From Bordetella parapertussis (lineage in GTDB: Bacteria > Pseudomonadota > Gammaproteobacteria > Burkholderiales > Burkholderiaceae_C): 64,000 nucleotides of DNA. Each line of letters begins with the position of its first letter. Position 1 is the first letter of the stretch. The stretch spans positions 1 through 64,000 of the forward strand of contig CAMDKD010000012.1 in NCBI GenBank assembly GCA_945901125.1. Reading direction: 5' to 3'. The notes below the pieces were generated by a model, which did not search any database, was not told the DNA's origin, and saw nothing but the letters and a program-made list of their open reading frames with translations. The position numbers and the translations under genes are program-made. Positions 12,848 to 23,387 of this stretch are shown here, piece by piece.

Positions 12848-15688
12848 CTACAAATTGGGCGCGAGCAACCTGAGCAAATCTTTTTCCGCCACGCCTTGGC
12901 GCTGTGCCAAGTCTTGCACCTGATCGTCTCCGATGCGCCCGACATTGAAATATTGCGATTGCGGGTGGCCGATGTAAAAACCGCTGACGCTGGCCGCCGG
13001 TGTCATCGCCAAACTGTCGGTCAACATCATGCCTATGTCCTGGCATTGCAATAACTCAAACATCGCGCGTTTCACGCTGTGGTCCGGGCACGCCGGGTAG
13101 CCCGGTGCCGGGCGTATGCCCTGGTATTTTTCTTTGACCAGTTCTTCTGTGCTGAGTTGCTCACCGGCGGCATAGCCCCACAGGTCACGCCGCACACGCG
13201 CATGCATGCATTCGGCAAACGCCTCGGCCAAGCGGTCTGCCAAGGCCTTGAGCATGATGGCGCTGTAGTCGTCATGGTCGTCCATGAAATATTTTTCCTT
13301 GGCTTCAACACCCAAACCTGAAGTGACCGCAAACACGCCGACATAGTCTTTGAAGCCGGTGGGTTGGCCATTCGCATCCGTGAAGGGAGCGACAAAATCG
13401 GACAAACACCGGTTAGGGTTTTGCACGCCGTCATGCACCGGCTTTTCGGTTTGCTGGCGCAAGCCGTGCCAGGTCAACGCGCGCTGCGTGCGGGTTTCAT
13501 CGGTCCACAACACGATGTCGTCGCCTAGGCTGTTGGCCGGGTACAAGCCCACCACGCCATGCGCGTTCAACCAGCGGCCTTCGACCAAACGCTTCAACAT
13601 GCGTTTGCCATCACTGAACACGCGTTGCGCTTCTGTGCCGACCACCTCGTCTTTCAATATCGCAGGAAACGGTCCGGCCAAATCCCAAGTCTGGAAAAAC
13701 GGACCCCAATCGATATAGGTTTCCAGCTCTGCCAGATCAAAGTTTTTGAACAAGCGTTTGCCAATGAAACGCGGTGTGGCTGCGGTGTAAGACGCCCAAT
13801 CGAGCACAGGCGCATTCGCTCTCGCTTTGGCAAGCGGCAGCAACGGGGTTTGTTTTTTGTTCGCGTGTTGTGTGCGCACTTTGTCGTAGTCGGCGTTCAA
13901 GTCTGCAATGAATTGCGTGGCCTGATCGCTGAGCAAGCCTTGCGCCACACCGACGCTGCGCGACGCGTCCGGCACATACACCACCGGGCCTTCGTAATGC
14001 GGCGCAATCTTCACCGCGGTGTGCACACGGCTGCATGTTGCGCCGCCAATGAGCAACGGGATTTTGCGCATGCGGAAGTAATCGTCCTTTTGCATTTCGC
14101 TGGCGACATACTGCATTTCTTCCAGCGACGGTGTGATGAGGCCTGACAAGCCGATGATGTCTGCGCCTTCTACTTTGGCGCGCGCGAGGATGTCGTGGCA
14201 GGCCACCATCACGCCCATGTTGACCACGTCAAAGTTATTGCACTGAAGCACCACCGTGACGATGTTTTTGCCTATGTCATGCACATCGCCTTTGACCGTG
14301 GCAATCACGATCTTGCCTTTGGTTTTCACCTCTTCACCGGCGGCTTCCTGCTGGCGTTTTTCTTCTTCAATATAAGGAATCAATTGCGCCACCGCTTGCT
14401 TCATGACGCGCGCGCTTTTCACCACCTGCGGCAAAAACATCTTGCCCTGGCCGAACAAATCGCCCACGACGTTCATGCCGTCCATCAACGGGCCTTCGAT
14501 CACATGCAAGGGTCTGCCGCCCGTGGCCAGCAATTCGCGGTAAGCCTCTTCGGTATCTACGGTGATGAAGTCGGTGATGCCGTGCACCAGTGCGTGCGAA
14601 AGGCGCTGCGCCACCGCCACCGGTGTTTCGGGCGTGCCGCGCCAGGCGAGTTTGGTGCTATCGTCTCTGGCAGCGCCTTTGGCGTTTTCGGCGATCTCAA
14701 TCAAGCGCTCGCCAGGTGTCAAGTGCGGCTCGCCCGGCTTGTAGACGGGCGTTCTGTTCAACACCACGTCTTCGACACGCTCGCGCAACACAGATTCCAG
14801 GTCGTCGTACACACCGACCATGCCTGCGTTCACAATGCCCATGTCCATACCGGCTTGAATGGCGTGGTACAAAAACACGGTGTGTATGGCTTCGCGCACC
14901 GGGTCGTTGCCGCGAAAGCTGAAGGACACATTCGACACGCCGCCTGATACTTTCGCGCCGGGCAAATGCTGTTTGATCCAGCGCGTGGCTTCGATGAAGT
15001 CCACTGCGTAGTTGTCGTGTTCTTCGATGCCTGTTGCGATGGCAAAAATATTCGGATCAAAAATAATATCTTCAGGCGAAAACCCGACTTCGTCCACCAA
15101 CACGCGGTAAGCGCGTTCGCAAATCTCTACTTTGCGTTTGTAGGTGTCGGCTTGACCTTGCTCATCGAAGGCCATCACCACCGCTGCTGCGCCATAGCGC
15201 TTGATCAATTTGGCCTGGCGTTTGAATTCATCCAAGCCTTCTTTCATGCTGATGGAATTCACAATGCCCTTGCCTTGTATGCAGCGCAAACCAGCTTCTA
15301 TGACCGACCACTTAGAGCTATCGATCATGATGGGCACGCGCGCAATATCGGGTTCAGACGCGATCAAATTCAAAAACCGCACCATGGCCGCCTGGCTGTC
15401 GAGCATGGCCTCGTCCATGTTGATGTCGATGATTTGCGCACCGTTTTCTACTTGCTGCCGCGCCACCGCCAAGGCCTGCTCGTACTCGCCGTTCAAAATC
15501 ATGCGGGCAAAGGCTTTGGAGCCGGTGACGTTGGTGCGCTCGCCGATGTTCACGAACGTAGCTTGCGGCTTTGCACTTAATTCGTCTTCGTTATCTTCTT
15601 GAGAGCTCTGTGATTGGCTGGAAGCGATGAACACAGGCTCCAAGCCTGAGAGCTTCATGGGCGGGACGGTGCGGGATGCGGTATTCAT
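12848..15688 (-). CDS. metH: Methionine synthase, C-terminal part (folate, B12 and activation domains)
   Basis: The 946-residue polypeptide equals MetH without its homocysteine domain. Order of domains: methyltetrahydrofolate-binding (about 45-310; FVNIGERTNVTGSKAF, DINMDEAMLD), cap and cobalamin-binding (about 350-590) with the B12 axial-His motif GDVHDIGKNIV, and the AdoMet-dependent reactivation domain at the C-terminus (GIRPAPGYPACPDHS). It remethylates homocysteine together with the separately encoded N-terminal part (17516-18601). The two-gene MetH is known in Burkholderiales, but here pgi lies between the halves on the other strand. An SAH riboswitch precedes this gene. Confidence 0.95.
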   Translation of the reverse strand: MNTASRTVPPMKLSGLEPVFIASSQSQSSQEDNEDELSAKPQATFVNIGERTNVTGSKAFARMILNGEYEQALAVARQQVENGAQIIDINMDEAMLDSQAAMVRFLNLIASEPDIARVPIMIDSSKWSVIEAGLRCIQGKGIVNSISMKEGLDEFKRQAKLIKRYGAAAVVMAFDEQGQADTYKRKVEICERAYRVLVDEVGFSPEDIIFDPNIFAIATGIEEHDNYAVDFIEATRWIKQHLPGAKVSGGVSNVSFSFRGNDPVREAIHTVFLYHAIQAGMDMGIVNAGMVGVYDDLESVLRERVEDVVLNRTPVYKPGEPHLTPGERLIEIAENAKGAARDDSTKLAWRGTPETPVAVAQRLSHALVHGITDFITVDTEEAYRELLATGGRPLHVIEGPLMDGMNVVGDLFGQGKMFLPQVVKSARVMKQAVAQLIPYIEEEKRQQEAAGEEVKTKGKIVIATVKGDVHDIGKNIVTVVLQCNNFDVVNMGVMVACHDILARAKVEGADIIGLSGLITPSLEEMQYVASEMQKDDYFRMRKIPLLIGGATCSRVHTAVKIAPHYEGPVVYVPDASRSVGVAQGLLSDQATQFIADLNADYDKVRTQHANKKQTPLLPLAKARANAPVLDWASYTAATPRFIGKRLFKNFDLAELETYIDWGPFFQTWDLAGPFPAILKDEVVGTEAQRVFSDGKRMLKRLVEGRWLNAHGVVGLYPANSLGDDIVLWTDETRTQRALTWHGLRQQTEKPVHDGVQNPNRCLSDFVAPFTDANGQPTGFKDYVGVFAVTSGLGVEAKEKYFMDDHDDYSAIMLKALADRLAEAFAECMHARVRRDLWGYAAGEQLSTEELVKEKYQGIRPAPGYPACPDHSVKRAMFELLQCQDIGMMLTDSLAMTPAASVSGFYIGHPQSQYFNVGRIGDDQVQDLAQRQGVAEKDLLRLLAPNL

Positions 15689-15691
15689 AGA

Positions 15692-15779
15692 CTCACCTGG
15701 TGGATGCGAAACAGGTGAGCGTCGTTGCGAAGAAATGTCCCAAGCCTGGCTTTGTGGAAAGCTGCAACGCTCCTTGAGA
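15692..15779 (-). promoter_or_regulatory. SAH (S-adenosylhomocysteine) riboswitch upstream of metH
   Basis: The minus-strand leader carries the hallmarks of the SAH aptamer in order: GGAGCGTTGCAGC, CCAGGCTTGG, then CAACGACGCTCACC. P1 pairs GAGCGT with ACGCTC (15772-15767 with 15722-15717). Next to it a perfect 8-bp hairpin, CTCACCTG (15719-15712) with CAGGTGAG (15699-15692), would bury the AGGTGAG ribosome binding site, which ends 3 bp before the ATG. The 5' arm shares CTC with P1, so ligand binding should free the ribosome site and switch metH on. This is the logic expected for recycling accumulated SAH-derived homocysteine. Confidence 0.88.
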
Positions 15780-15841
15780 TTTGCCTTATTCTAGGGTCTG
15801 CGCCGCCGCCCCAGGTCGGCACAGTTTGACATTGCACAACC

Positions 15842-17440
15842 ATGACACATTTCATCCGCCCGGAACACCGCCTGGCCTGGCAACAACTGCACGCAATGGC
15901 TCAAGCAGGTCAAGCGCCGTTGCGTGAGTTGCTGAAAGATAAGCAACGACATGCCGAGTTGCAGTTCAACGCTGCCGGATTGATGTTGGACGCCTCGCAC
16001 CAGCGCGTCAACGCTGAGGTGATGCATGCTTTACAGGCGCTGGCCGAAGAGTCCGACGTAATGACGCAAGCCCAAGCCATGTTCCGTGGTGACGCCATCA
16101 ATTCGACCGAACAACGCGCGGTGCTGCACGTGGCTTTGCGCGGCAGTGAACAAGCCGATCCGCCTTGGGGCAAAGAAATTTCAACTGCTGTCAGCGTCGA
16201 GCTGAACAGGTATTGCCGTTTTGCCGAGCAACTTCGGGCAGGTGATTGCAAAGGCTTTGGCGGCGAGCGCATCACCGACGTGGTGAATCTAGGCATTGGC
16301 GGCTCAGACCTAGGGCCGCGCATGGCTACTGAGGCTTTGTCACATCTAGACGCTGTATGGACTCAGCCACTGGTGCGCTTGCATTACGTGTCGAATGTGG
16401 ACGCTTGGAGCCTGGCCACCACACTTGCTCCGTTGAAAGCTGCTTGCACGTTGTTTGTGGTGCAAAGCAAATCATTCACCACACAAGAAACCATGACCTT
16501 GTTTGCGTCCGCGCAGCGTTGGCTGCTAGACGCTGGTTGCCCGCAGGCTGATCTGCATTTGCATCTGGCGGCGGTGACCGCCAAGCCCGCATTGGCGCAG
16601 TCACAAGGCATAAGCGACGAGCGCTGTTTCAGTGTCTGGGATTGGGTAGGCGGTCGTTATTCGCTGTGGTCGGCCATCGGCTTGCCGTTAGCGGCGGCCA
16701 TAGGCTGCGAGGCTTATCTGCAAATGCTGCAAGGTGCGCACGCCATGGACAGCCATTTTCTGCACACGCCTGCCGCAGAAAACATGCCGCTGACCCTGGC
16801 CTTGCTAGGCATATGGAACCGCAATTTTCTGGGTGCCTCCACCCACCATGTGGCGGCTTACCACTCGGCGCTGGGCAAGCTGGTGGCTTTTTTGCAGCAG
16901 CAAGACATGGAGTCCAACGGCAAACGTGTGCATATCGACGGCAGCGATTGCACGGTAGCGACCACGCCGGTGCTATGGGGCGGCTTGGGCAACGACGGCC
17001 AGCACGCGTATTTCCAGCTGTTACACCAAGGCAGCCAAACGGTGCCCGTCGATTTCATCGGCGTTCGCCACGGCCATGCCGGTTTACCACTGGCGAAAGA
17101 GCACCAGCGTGTGGTGCTACTCAATATGCAAGCCCAGGCCAAGGCACTGGCCGTAGGCCGCACGCCGCAAGAAACGCGGGCAGCGCTGCTGGCAGAAGGG
17201 CTGTCTTCGCCGGATGCTGAACGCCTGGCTCCGCACCGCAGCTTCTCCGGCAATATCCCCAGCAGCACCTTGTGGATGGACAGCCTGACCCCATACAACC
17301 TGGGCGCGCTGATCGCGCTGTATGAGCACAAGGTGTTTTGTCAGGCCGCCATCTGGGGCATCAATGCGTTTGACCAATGGGGCGTGGAGTTGGGCAAATC
17401 CATGGCGCTGGCGATAGAGGCCGGCGCTGACTCAGGTTGA
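15842..17440 (+). CDS. pgi: Glucose-6-phosphate isomerase
   Basis: The 532-residue enzyme interconverts glucose 6-phosphate and fructose 6-phosphate. Signature blocks are present: VNLGIGGSDLGPRMATEAL, SKSFTTQET (phosphate binding), WVGGRYSLWSAIGLPLA, the catalytic Glu in QDMESNGKRVH, LWGGLGNDGQHAYFQLLHQG with the active-site His, and GINAFDQWGVELGK with the catalytic Lys. The ATG at 15842 lies about 62 bp from the start of the metH riboswitch leader, so the two transcripts diverge from a short shared promoter region. It separates the two metH genes, which read the other way. Confidence 0.96.
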   Translation: MTHFIRPEHRLAWQQLHAMAQAGQAPLRELLKDKQRHAELQFNAAGLMLDASHQRVNAEVMHALQALAEESDVMTQAQAMFRGDAINSTEQRAVLHVALRGSEQADPPWGKEISTAVSVELNRYCRFAEQLRAGDCKGFGGERITDVVNLGIGGSDLGPRMATEALSHLDAVWTQPLVRLHYVSNVDAWSLATTLAPLKAACTLFVVQSKSFTTQETMTLFASAQRWLLDAGCPQADLHLHLAAVTAKPALAQSQGISDERCFSVWDWVGGRYSLWSAIGLPLAAAIGCEAYLQMLQGAHAMDSHFLHTPAAENMPLTLALLGIWNRNFLGASTHHVAAYHSALGKLVAFLQQQDMESNGKRVHIDGSDCTVATTPVLWGGLGNDGQHAYFQLLHQGSQTVPVDFIGVRHGHAGLPLAKEHQRVVLLNMQAQAKALAVGRTPQETRAALLAEGLSSPDAERLAPHRSFSGNIPSSTLWMDSLTPYNLGALIALYEHKVFCQAAIWGINAFDQWGVELGKSMALAIEAGADSG

Positions 17441-17515
17441 TCATCAGCCAGTTGCATATGGCTCACCCGGGGCTCAACTGAGAAGCTGCCGGGGCACTTA
17501 CGCCAATTACCCGCT

Positions 17516-18601
<1,086 letters not shown>

Positions 18602-18727
18602 GTTGGTCTTTGAAAATGGCCGGTTCAGCAAACAAACCGGCGGGTCTGTTGCGCTATTTTCGCCGACAGTTTGCGGTCAGCTACTGTGTTTTAGAATAGC
18701 ATTCTGTTTCCGTTCAAAGGTAATGCC

Positions 18728-18862
18728 ATGTCTGACCATTCTCAAGACACAGATTCCACCGATGTGGTCGAATCCATTGTTCCCCTGATGCCTATCGTGT
18801 TGCCTGTCGGCGGCGCGGTGCTGATTTTCTTGCTGGCATTCATCGCTATTTTCATGGCCTGA
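18728..18862 (+). CDS. Small single-pass membrane protein, 44 residues
   Basis: MSDHSQDTDSTDVVESIVP is an acidic, soluble start of about 19 residues. It is followed by one hydrophobic helix (IVLPVGGAVLIFLLAFIAIF) and MA. The gene has a promoter-like AT-rich region upstream and a strong terminator 43 bp downstream, so it is probably a monocistronic real gene. Similar short proteins occur in related betaproteobacteria as far as I recall; the function is unknown. Confidence 0.6.
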   Translation: MSDHSQDTDSTDVVESIVPLMPIVLPVGGAVLIFLLAFIAIFMA

Positions 18863-18904
18863 GCTTGTTGCAGACGTCTAGTTATCTGACGTCGGCCCGG
18901 TACT

Positions 18905-18928
18905 AAAAACGCCTGCGGGCGTTTTTTT
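18905..18928 (+). terminator. Rho-independent terminator after the small membrane protein gene
   Basis: AAAACGCC pairs with GGGCGTTTT over a TGC loop and is followed by T7. Because the stem is flanked by A and T runs it can work in both directions. Confidence 0.85.
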
Positions 18929-19094
18929 ATATCTTTTGTCTGCTTTTGTTTGGCTGAATCAGCACCATTTTGTCAGCTGTTCAAGCCTCAGACATTCATA
19001 GAATGATCGACCCGCTCACACCACGAGCCAAAGGATTGCGGTCAGCGCCTCACAGACGGGCGCTGACCTTAATTTTTTGATCGAGGAGTGTTTG

Positions 19095-20927
19095 ATGAAC
19101 CCACCTGCATATGTGAAGCACGCCAGGCTCAAAGCCTGGGTAGACGACATGGTCGCCTTGTGCAAACCGGATCAGGTTTACTGGTGCGACGGAAGTGAAG
19201 ATGAATATCAGCGTCTTTGCCAGCAACTGGTCGACGCCGGTACGTTTAAAAAACTCAATCCTGCCAAACGCCCGAATTCATTCCTGGCCTGCTCCGACCC
19301 CAGCGACGTGGCCCGGGTCGAAGACCGTACTTACATTTGCTCCGAGAAAAAAGAAGAAGCCGGCCCTACCAACAACTGGATGGACCCGGGCGAAATGCGC
19401 AGCACCTTGCAACCCTTGTTTGACGGCTGTATGAAAGGCCGCACCATGTACGTGGTGCCTTTCAGCATGGGCCCGCTGGGCTCGCCGATCGCACACATCG
19501 GCATTGAATTGAGCGACAGCGCTTATGTGGCGGTGAATCAGCGCATCATGACCCGCATGGGCCGCGCCGTGTTTGATGTGCTCGGTGCAGATGGCGATTT
19601 CGTCCCCTGTGTACACACCGTCGGCGCGCCTTTGAGCGCCGACCAAAAAGACGTGTCATGGCCTTGTAACAGCACCAAATACATCGTGCATTACCCCCGG
19701 ACCCGGGAAATCTGGTCTTACGGATCAGGCTACGGCGGCAACGCTTTGCTGGGCAAAAAGTGTTTTGCGCTGCGCATCGCCTCCAACATGGGCCGCGACC
19801 AAGGCTGGCTGGCCGAGCACATGTTGATCCTCGGACTGACCAACCCGCAAGGCAAAAAATACCATGTCGCAGCGGCTTTTCCCAGTGCTTGCGGCAAAAC
19901 CAATTTCTCCATGCTGGTGCCGCCTGCCGGTTTTGACGGCTGGAAAGTCACCACCATCGGCGACGACATCGCCTGGATCAAACCAAGTCCCAACGGCGAT
20001 TTGCGCGCCATCAACCCGGAAGCAGGTTACTTCGGTGTCGCCCCCGGCACCAATTTCCACACCAACCCGAATTGCATGGCGAGCCTTGACAAAAACGTCA
20101 TCTTCACCAATGTGGGTTTGACCGACGACGGCGATGTCTGGTGGGAAGGCATGGAAAAAGACAGCGGCCAATTGCCTGATCACCTGATCGACTGGCAAGG
20201 CAAAGACTGGACCCCCGCGATTGCCAAAGAAACCGGCGCCAAGGCGGCGCATCCTAACGCACGCTTTACCGTGGCCGCCACCAACAACCCGGCGCTGGAC
20301 AGCGCCTGGGATGACGCCGCCGGTGTGAAGATTGATGCCTTTATTTTCGGCGGACGCCGCTCGACCACCGTGCCGCTGGTGACACAAGCACGCAACTGGA
20401 CTGAGGGCGTTTACATGGCGGCCACCATGGGCTCGGAAACCACGGCCGCTGCCGCCGGCCAGCAAGGCGTGGTTCGCCGCGATCCGTTCGCCATGCTGCC
20501 GTTCATGGGCTACAACATGAGCGACTATTTCCAGCATTGGCTGAACATGGGCGACACTTTGAAAAGCACAGGCGCGCGTTTGCCGGCCATCTTCTGCGTC
20601 AACTGGTTCCGCAAAGGCGATGACGGCAAGTTCGTCTGGCCTGGTTACGGCGAAAACATGCGCGTGCTCAAGTGGATGATTGACCGCATCGAAGGCCAGG
20701 CCAAAGGCCGTGAAAACGTCTTCGGCATCAGCCCGACGTACGAGGAAATCACCTGGACCGGCTTGGACTTCACGCAGTCACAGTTCCAAACCGTGACACA
20801 TATCGACAAAGCGGCTTGGGTCGAAGAGCTGAAATTGCACGAAGTGCTGTTCACACAACTGGCTTACCACTTGCCGGCTGAACTGACCGCGACCAAAACA
20901 GCGATTGCTTTGCGCCTGGATGCTTGA
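19095..20927 (+). CDS. pckG: Phosphoenolpyruvate carboxykinase (GTP)
   Basis: The 610-residue enzyme converts oxaloacetate and GTP to phosphoenolpyruvate, the first gluconeogenic step. It is of the GTP type: the P-loop FPSACGKTNFSML carries the reactive Cys, the metal-binding block is TIGDDIAWIKPS, and the guanine/substrate regions YPRTREIWSYGSGYGGNALLGKKC and FGGRRSTTVPLV are intact. The start MNPPAYVKHARLKAWV follows GAGGAG; a more upstream in-frame start lacks a ribosome site. It has no operon partner, with a terminator 166 bp before it and an acyl-CoA synthetase gene 67 bp after. Confidence 0.97.
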   Translation: MNPPAYVKHARLKAWVDDMVALCKPDQVYWCDGSEDEYQRLCQQLVDAGTFKKLNPAKRPNSFLACSDPSDVARVEDRTYICSEKKEEAGPTNNWMDPGEMRSTLQPLFDGCMKGRTMYVVPFSMGPLGSPIAHIGIELSDSAYVAVNQRIMTRMGRAVFDVLGADGDFVPCVHTVGAPLSADQKDVSWPCNSTKYIVHYPRTREIWSYGSGYGGNALLGKKCFALRIASNMGRDQGWLAEHMLILGLTNPQGKKYHVAAAFPSACGKTNFSMLVPPAGFDGWKVTTIGDDIAWIKPSPNGDLRAINPEAGYFGVAPGTNFHTNPNCMASLDKNVIFTNVGLTDDGDVWWEGMEKDSGQLPDHLIDWQGKDWTPAIAKETGAKAAHPNARFTVAATNNPALDSAWDDAAGVKIDAFIFGGRRSTTVPLVTQARNWTEGVYMAATMGSETTAAAAGQQGVVRRDPFAMLPFMGYNMSDYFQHWLNMGDTLKSTGARLPAIFCVNWFRKGDDGKFVWPGYGENMRVLKWMIDRIEGQAKGRENVFGISPTYEEITWTGLDFTQSQFQTVTHIDKAAWVEELKLHEVLFTQLAYHLPAELTATKTAIALRLDA

Positions 20928-20994
20928 CATACGACTGTCTTATTGACAGTTTCTGGCATCATCCGGTTTTATTTTTTTGATGCAAGGGTGAAGC

Positions 20995-22602
20995 ATGGGC
21001 GCGTTTGAGGTGAGTTGGCCGCAGCAGCAACTGGAACAACATTTTCAACCTGTGCGTGCTTTGCGCTGTTTTACCGGCAGGCCGCAAAGCCTTCATGCTT
21101 TGCTGGAAAACGCTGTTGCCGTCAATCCGCACGGCACCGCCCTGGTCTGTGACAACACACGGCTCAGCTATTCAGAGTTAAACCGGCGTGTTGCTCAATT
21201 GGCGGCCGCTTGGCAACTACTGGGTATACAGCCGGGCGACCGCATTGCTTTGCTGCTGGGCAACCGCATCGAGTTTGTGCTGTGCCTGTTGGCCGCCACC
21301 CGCTTAGGGGCCATCACGGTGCCGATCAGCATCCGTGAACAAACCCCGGGCCTGCATTACATGCTGGAGCACTGCGCTGCCGTGATGCTGGTGCACGAGT
21401 CCACTCTTGCCGATGTGGTGCCGTCATCCAGCAGTCTGCCAAGCCTGCGCTGGCGCGTGAGTTTTGACGGCTGCACCGGGGCGCTGGACTTTGATTCTCT
21501 GTTGTCCTCAGAACAACTGGACAAGCCGGCCCCGGTTCAAGAAGAAGATCCTGCTGTCATTTTGTACACCTCAGGCACCACCGGAAGGCCTAAAGGCGCC
21601 ATGTTGAGTCACCTGGGAATCGTCCATTCAAGCATGCATTACCAAGCCGGTATGGCTTTGGGCATGAACGATGTGGGTCTGGCAGCCGTGCCCTTAAGCC
21701 ATGTCACAGGACTGGTTGCTTTGGTCACCACCATGCTGCGTGTGGCTGGCACCATGGTCATATTGCCGAGCTTCAAAGCTGCGGCGTTTTTGCAGCTCGC
21801 TCAGCAGGAAAAAATGACTTACACCATCATGGTGCCTGCCATGTACAACCTGTGTTTGTTACAGCCTGATTTCGGCCACATGGATTTGCGCCATTGGCGG
21901 GTCGGTGCCTATGGCGGTGCGCCCATGCCGGTGGCCAGCATTGAAGCCATGGCCCGTACCTTGCCTGCTTTGGTACTGATGAATTGCTATGGCGCCACCG
22001 AAACCACTTCCCCTGCCACCATGATGCCGCCGGGTATGACGCCTTTGCACAATGACACGGTCGGTCAACCGCTGGTTTGCTCAGACATCAAAGTGGTCGA
22101 CGATGACGGCCTGTCACTGCCCGCCGGTGACATGGGCGAGATCTGGATCAAAGGCCCTATGGTGGTTGCCGGCTATTGGAACAACCCTGAAGCCACCGCC
22201 AAAGAATTTGTCGACGGCTACTGGAAGTCGGGCGACATGGGCAGCCTGGATGCACAAGGCTATGTCCGTATCCTGGACCGCAAAAAAGACATGCTTAACC
22301 GGGGTGGTTACAAGATTTACTGCATCGAGGTTGAAAACACCTTGTACCAGCACCCGGCGGTTGCTGAATGCGCGATTGTGGCCAAGCCTTGTCCCGTTCT
22401 GGGAGAGCGTGTACACGCGTTCATTTCATTGCGCGATGCTGTCAGTGCTGAAGAATTAACCGTTTTTTGCAGCACGCGACTGTCACGCGAAAAAGTGCCT
22501 GAAAGCTTCACACTCAGCAACCAGCCCTTGCCACGCAACGCCAACGGTAAATTGATGAAACGCGATATGCGCGAGACACTATTAAAAACACTGAGCGCTT
22601 AA
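20995..22602 (+). CDS. Acyl-CoA synthetase (AMP-forming, ANL superfamily)
   Basis: The 535-residue ligase activates a carboxylic acid through an acyl-adenylate and transfers it to CoA. The AMP-binding P-loop is ILYTSGTTGRPKGAML. A5-like NCYGATETTSPA, A7 WKSGDMG and A8 RILDRKKDMLNRGGYKIYCIEVE follow, and the catalytic Lys is in the C-terminal NGKLMKRD. It resembles medium/long-chain fatty-acyl or class I acyl-CoA ligases; the actual acid cannot be read from sequence. The end overlaps the convergent rsmA gene by 4 bp. Confidence 0.9.
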   Translation: MGAFEVSWPQQQLEQHFQPVRALRCFTGRPQSLHALLENAVAVNPHGTALVCDNTRLSYSELNRRVAQLAAAWQLLGIQPGDRIALLLGNRIEFVLCLLAATRLGAITVPISIREQTPGLHYMLEHCAAVMLVHESTLADVVPSSSSLPSLRWRVSFDGCTGALDFDSLLSSEQLDKPAPVQEEDPAVILYTSGTTGRPKGAMLSHLGIVHSSMHYQAGMALGMNDVGLAAVPLSHVTGLVALVTTMLRVAGTMVILPSFKAAAFLQLAQQEKMTYTIMVPAMYNLCLLQPDFGHMDLRHWRVGAYGGAPMPVASIEAMARTLPALVLMNCYGATETTSPATMMPPGMTPLHNDTVGQPLVCSDIKVVDDDGLSLPAGDMGEIWIKGPMVVAGYWNNPEATAKEFVDGYWKSGDMGSLDAQGYVRILDRKKDMLNRGGYKIYCIEVENTLYQHPAVAECAIVAKPCPVLGERVHAFISLRDAVSAEELTVFCSTRLSREKVPESFTLSNQPLPRNANGKLMKRDMRETLLKTLSA

Positions 22603-23372
22603 GCCTGTAATGACAAAGTCTGTGCCAGCGCCAGGTATTGCTGTACCGGCACTTCCTCGGCACGCCGCTGCACATCAAAGTCGCCGCTGAAACCACGCTG
22701 CGTCAGCCATCGTCCCAGGGTATGGCGCAGCAATTTGCGCCTTTGGCTGAACGCCACCTGAACCAGTTCGCTCAACAGCTTTGCATCGACCGCCGCTCCA
22801 TTGGCATGCGGCAGCATTCGCACCACCGCGCTGTCTACCCGCGGTGGCGGATCAAACGCCTGGGGACCGACCAGCAATACCATTTCCATGTCGTAACGCC
22901 ATTGCAGCATCACACTCAAGCGGCCGTAATGCGCGGTAGACGGCACCGCCACCATGCGCTCGACCACTTCTTTTTGCAGCATGAAATGCTGATCCTTGAC
23001 GACTGCGACATGCTCAAGCAAATGAAAAAGTATGGGTGTAGAAATGTTGTAGGGAAGGTTACCGACGACCCGCAATTGACCGGTCTGCATGCTGACGGCC
23101 AGTTCTGTGAAATCCACCTTCAACACATCGGCTTGGGTGACATCCAGTTGAGCGTGTTCGCGCAACCGGTGCGCCAGATCCCGGTCTAACTCGATCACAT
23201 GCATTCGCCCGAGCCGCTCTACCAGCGGCTGGGTCATGGCAGCCAGGCCAGGCCCGATTTCCACCATGGCGTCCCCCGGAAGCGGCTCTATAGCTTGAAC
23301 TATTTGATCAATCACTGCACCGTCGGTCAGAAAATGCTGTCCGAAACGTTTGCGCGCCTGGTGTTGCGCCAT
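22599..23372 (-). CDS. rsmA: 16S rRNA dimethyladenosine transferase
   Basis: The 257-residue KsgA/RsmA enzyme dimethylates A1518 and A1519 of 16S rRNA late in 30S assembly. It starts MAQHQARKRFGQHFLTD, the conserved opening. The SAM-binding motif I VEIGPGLAAMTQPL and catalytic motif IV NLPYNISTPILFHLL are intact, and FDPPPRVDSAVVRM is the family's C-terminal signature. It lies 15 bp downstream of surA in the conserved lptD-surA-rsmA order. Confidence 0.96.
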   Translation of the reverse strand: MAQHQARKRFGQHFLTDGAVIDQIVQAIEPLPGDAMVEIGPGLAAMTQPLVERLGRMHVIELDRDLAHRLREHAQLDVTQADVLKVDFTELAVSMQTGQLRVVGNLPYNISTPILFHLLEHVAVVKDQHFMLQKEVVERMVAVPSTAHYGRLSVMLQWRYDMEMVLLVGPQAFDPPPRVDSAVVRMLPHANGAAVDAKLLSELVQVAFSQRRKLLRHTLGRWLTQRGFSGDFDVQRRAEEVPVQQYLALAQTLSLQA

Positions 23373-23387
23373 CAGCGGCGTAAAGAT

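Noticed and set aside
18602..18727. Possible riboswitch upstream of the MetH homocysteine subunit gene
   Set aside because: The leader lacks the SAH, SAM and cobalamin aptamer motifs that I can recognise.
19725..20537. 270-codon minus-strand frame
   Set aside because: It is antisense to pckG, whose P-loop and metal-site motifs settle the coding strand.
20995..20995. Acyl-CoA synthetase as the cause of the acetoacetate pathway at 63768
   Set aside because: The two ligases are 43 kb apart and belong to different subfamilies; no operon link is visible.
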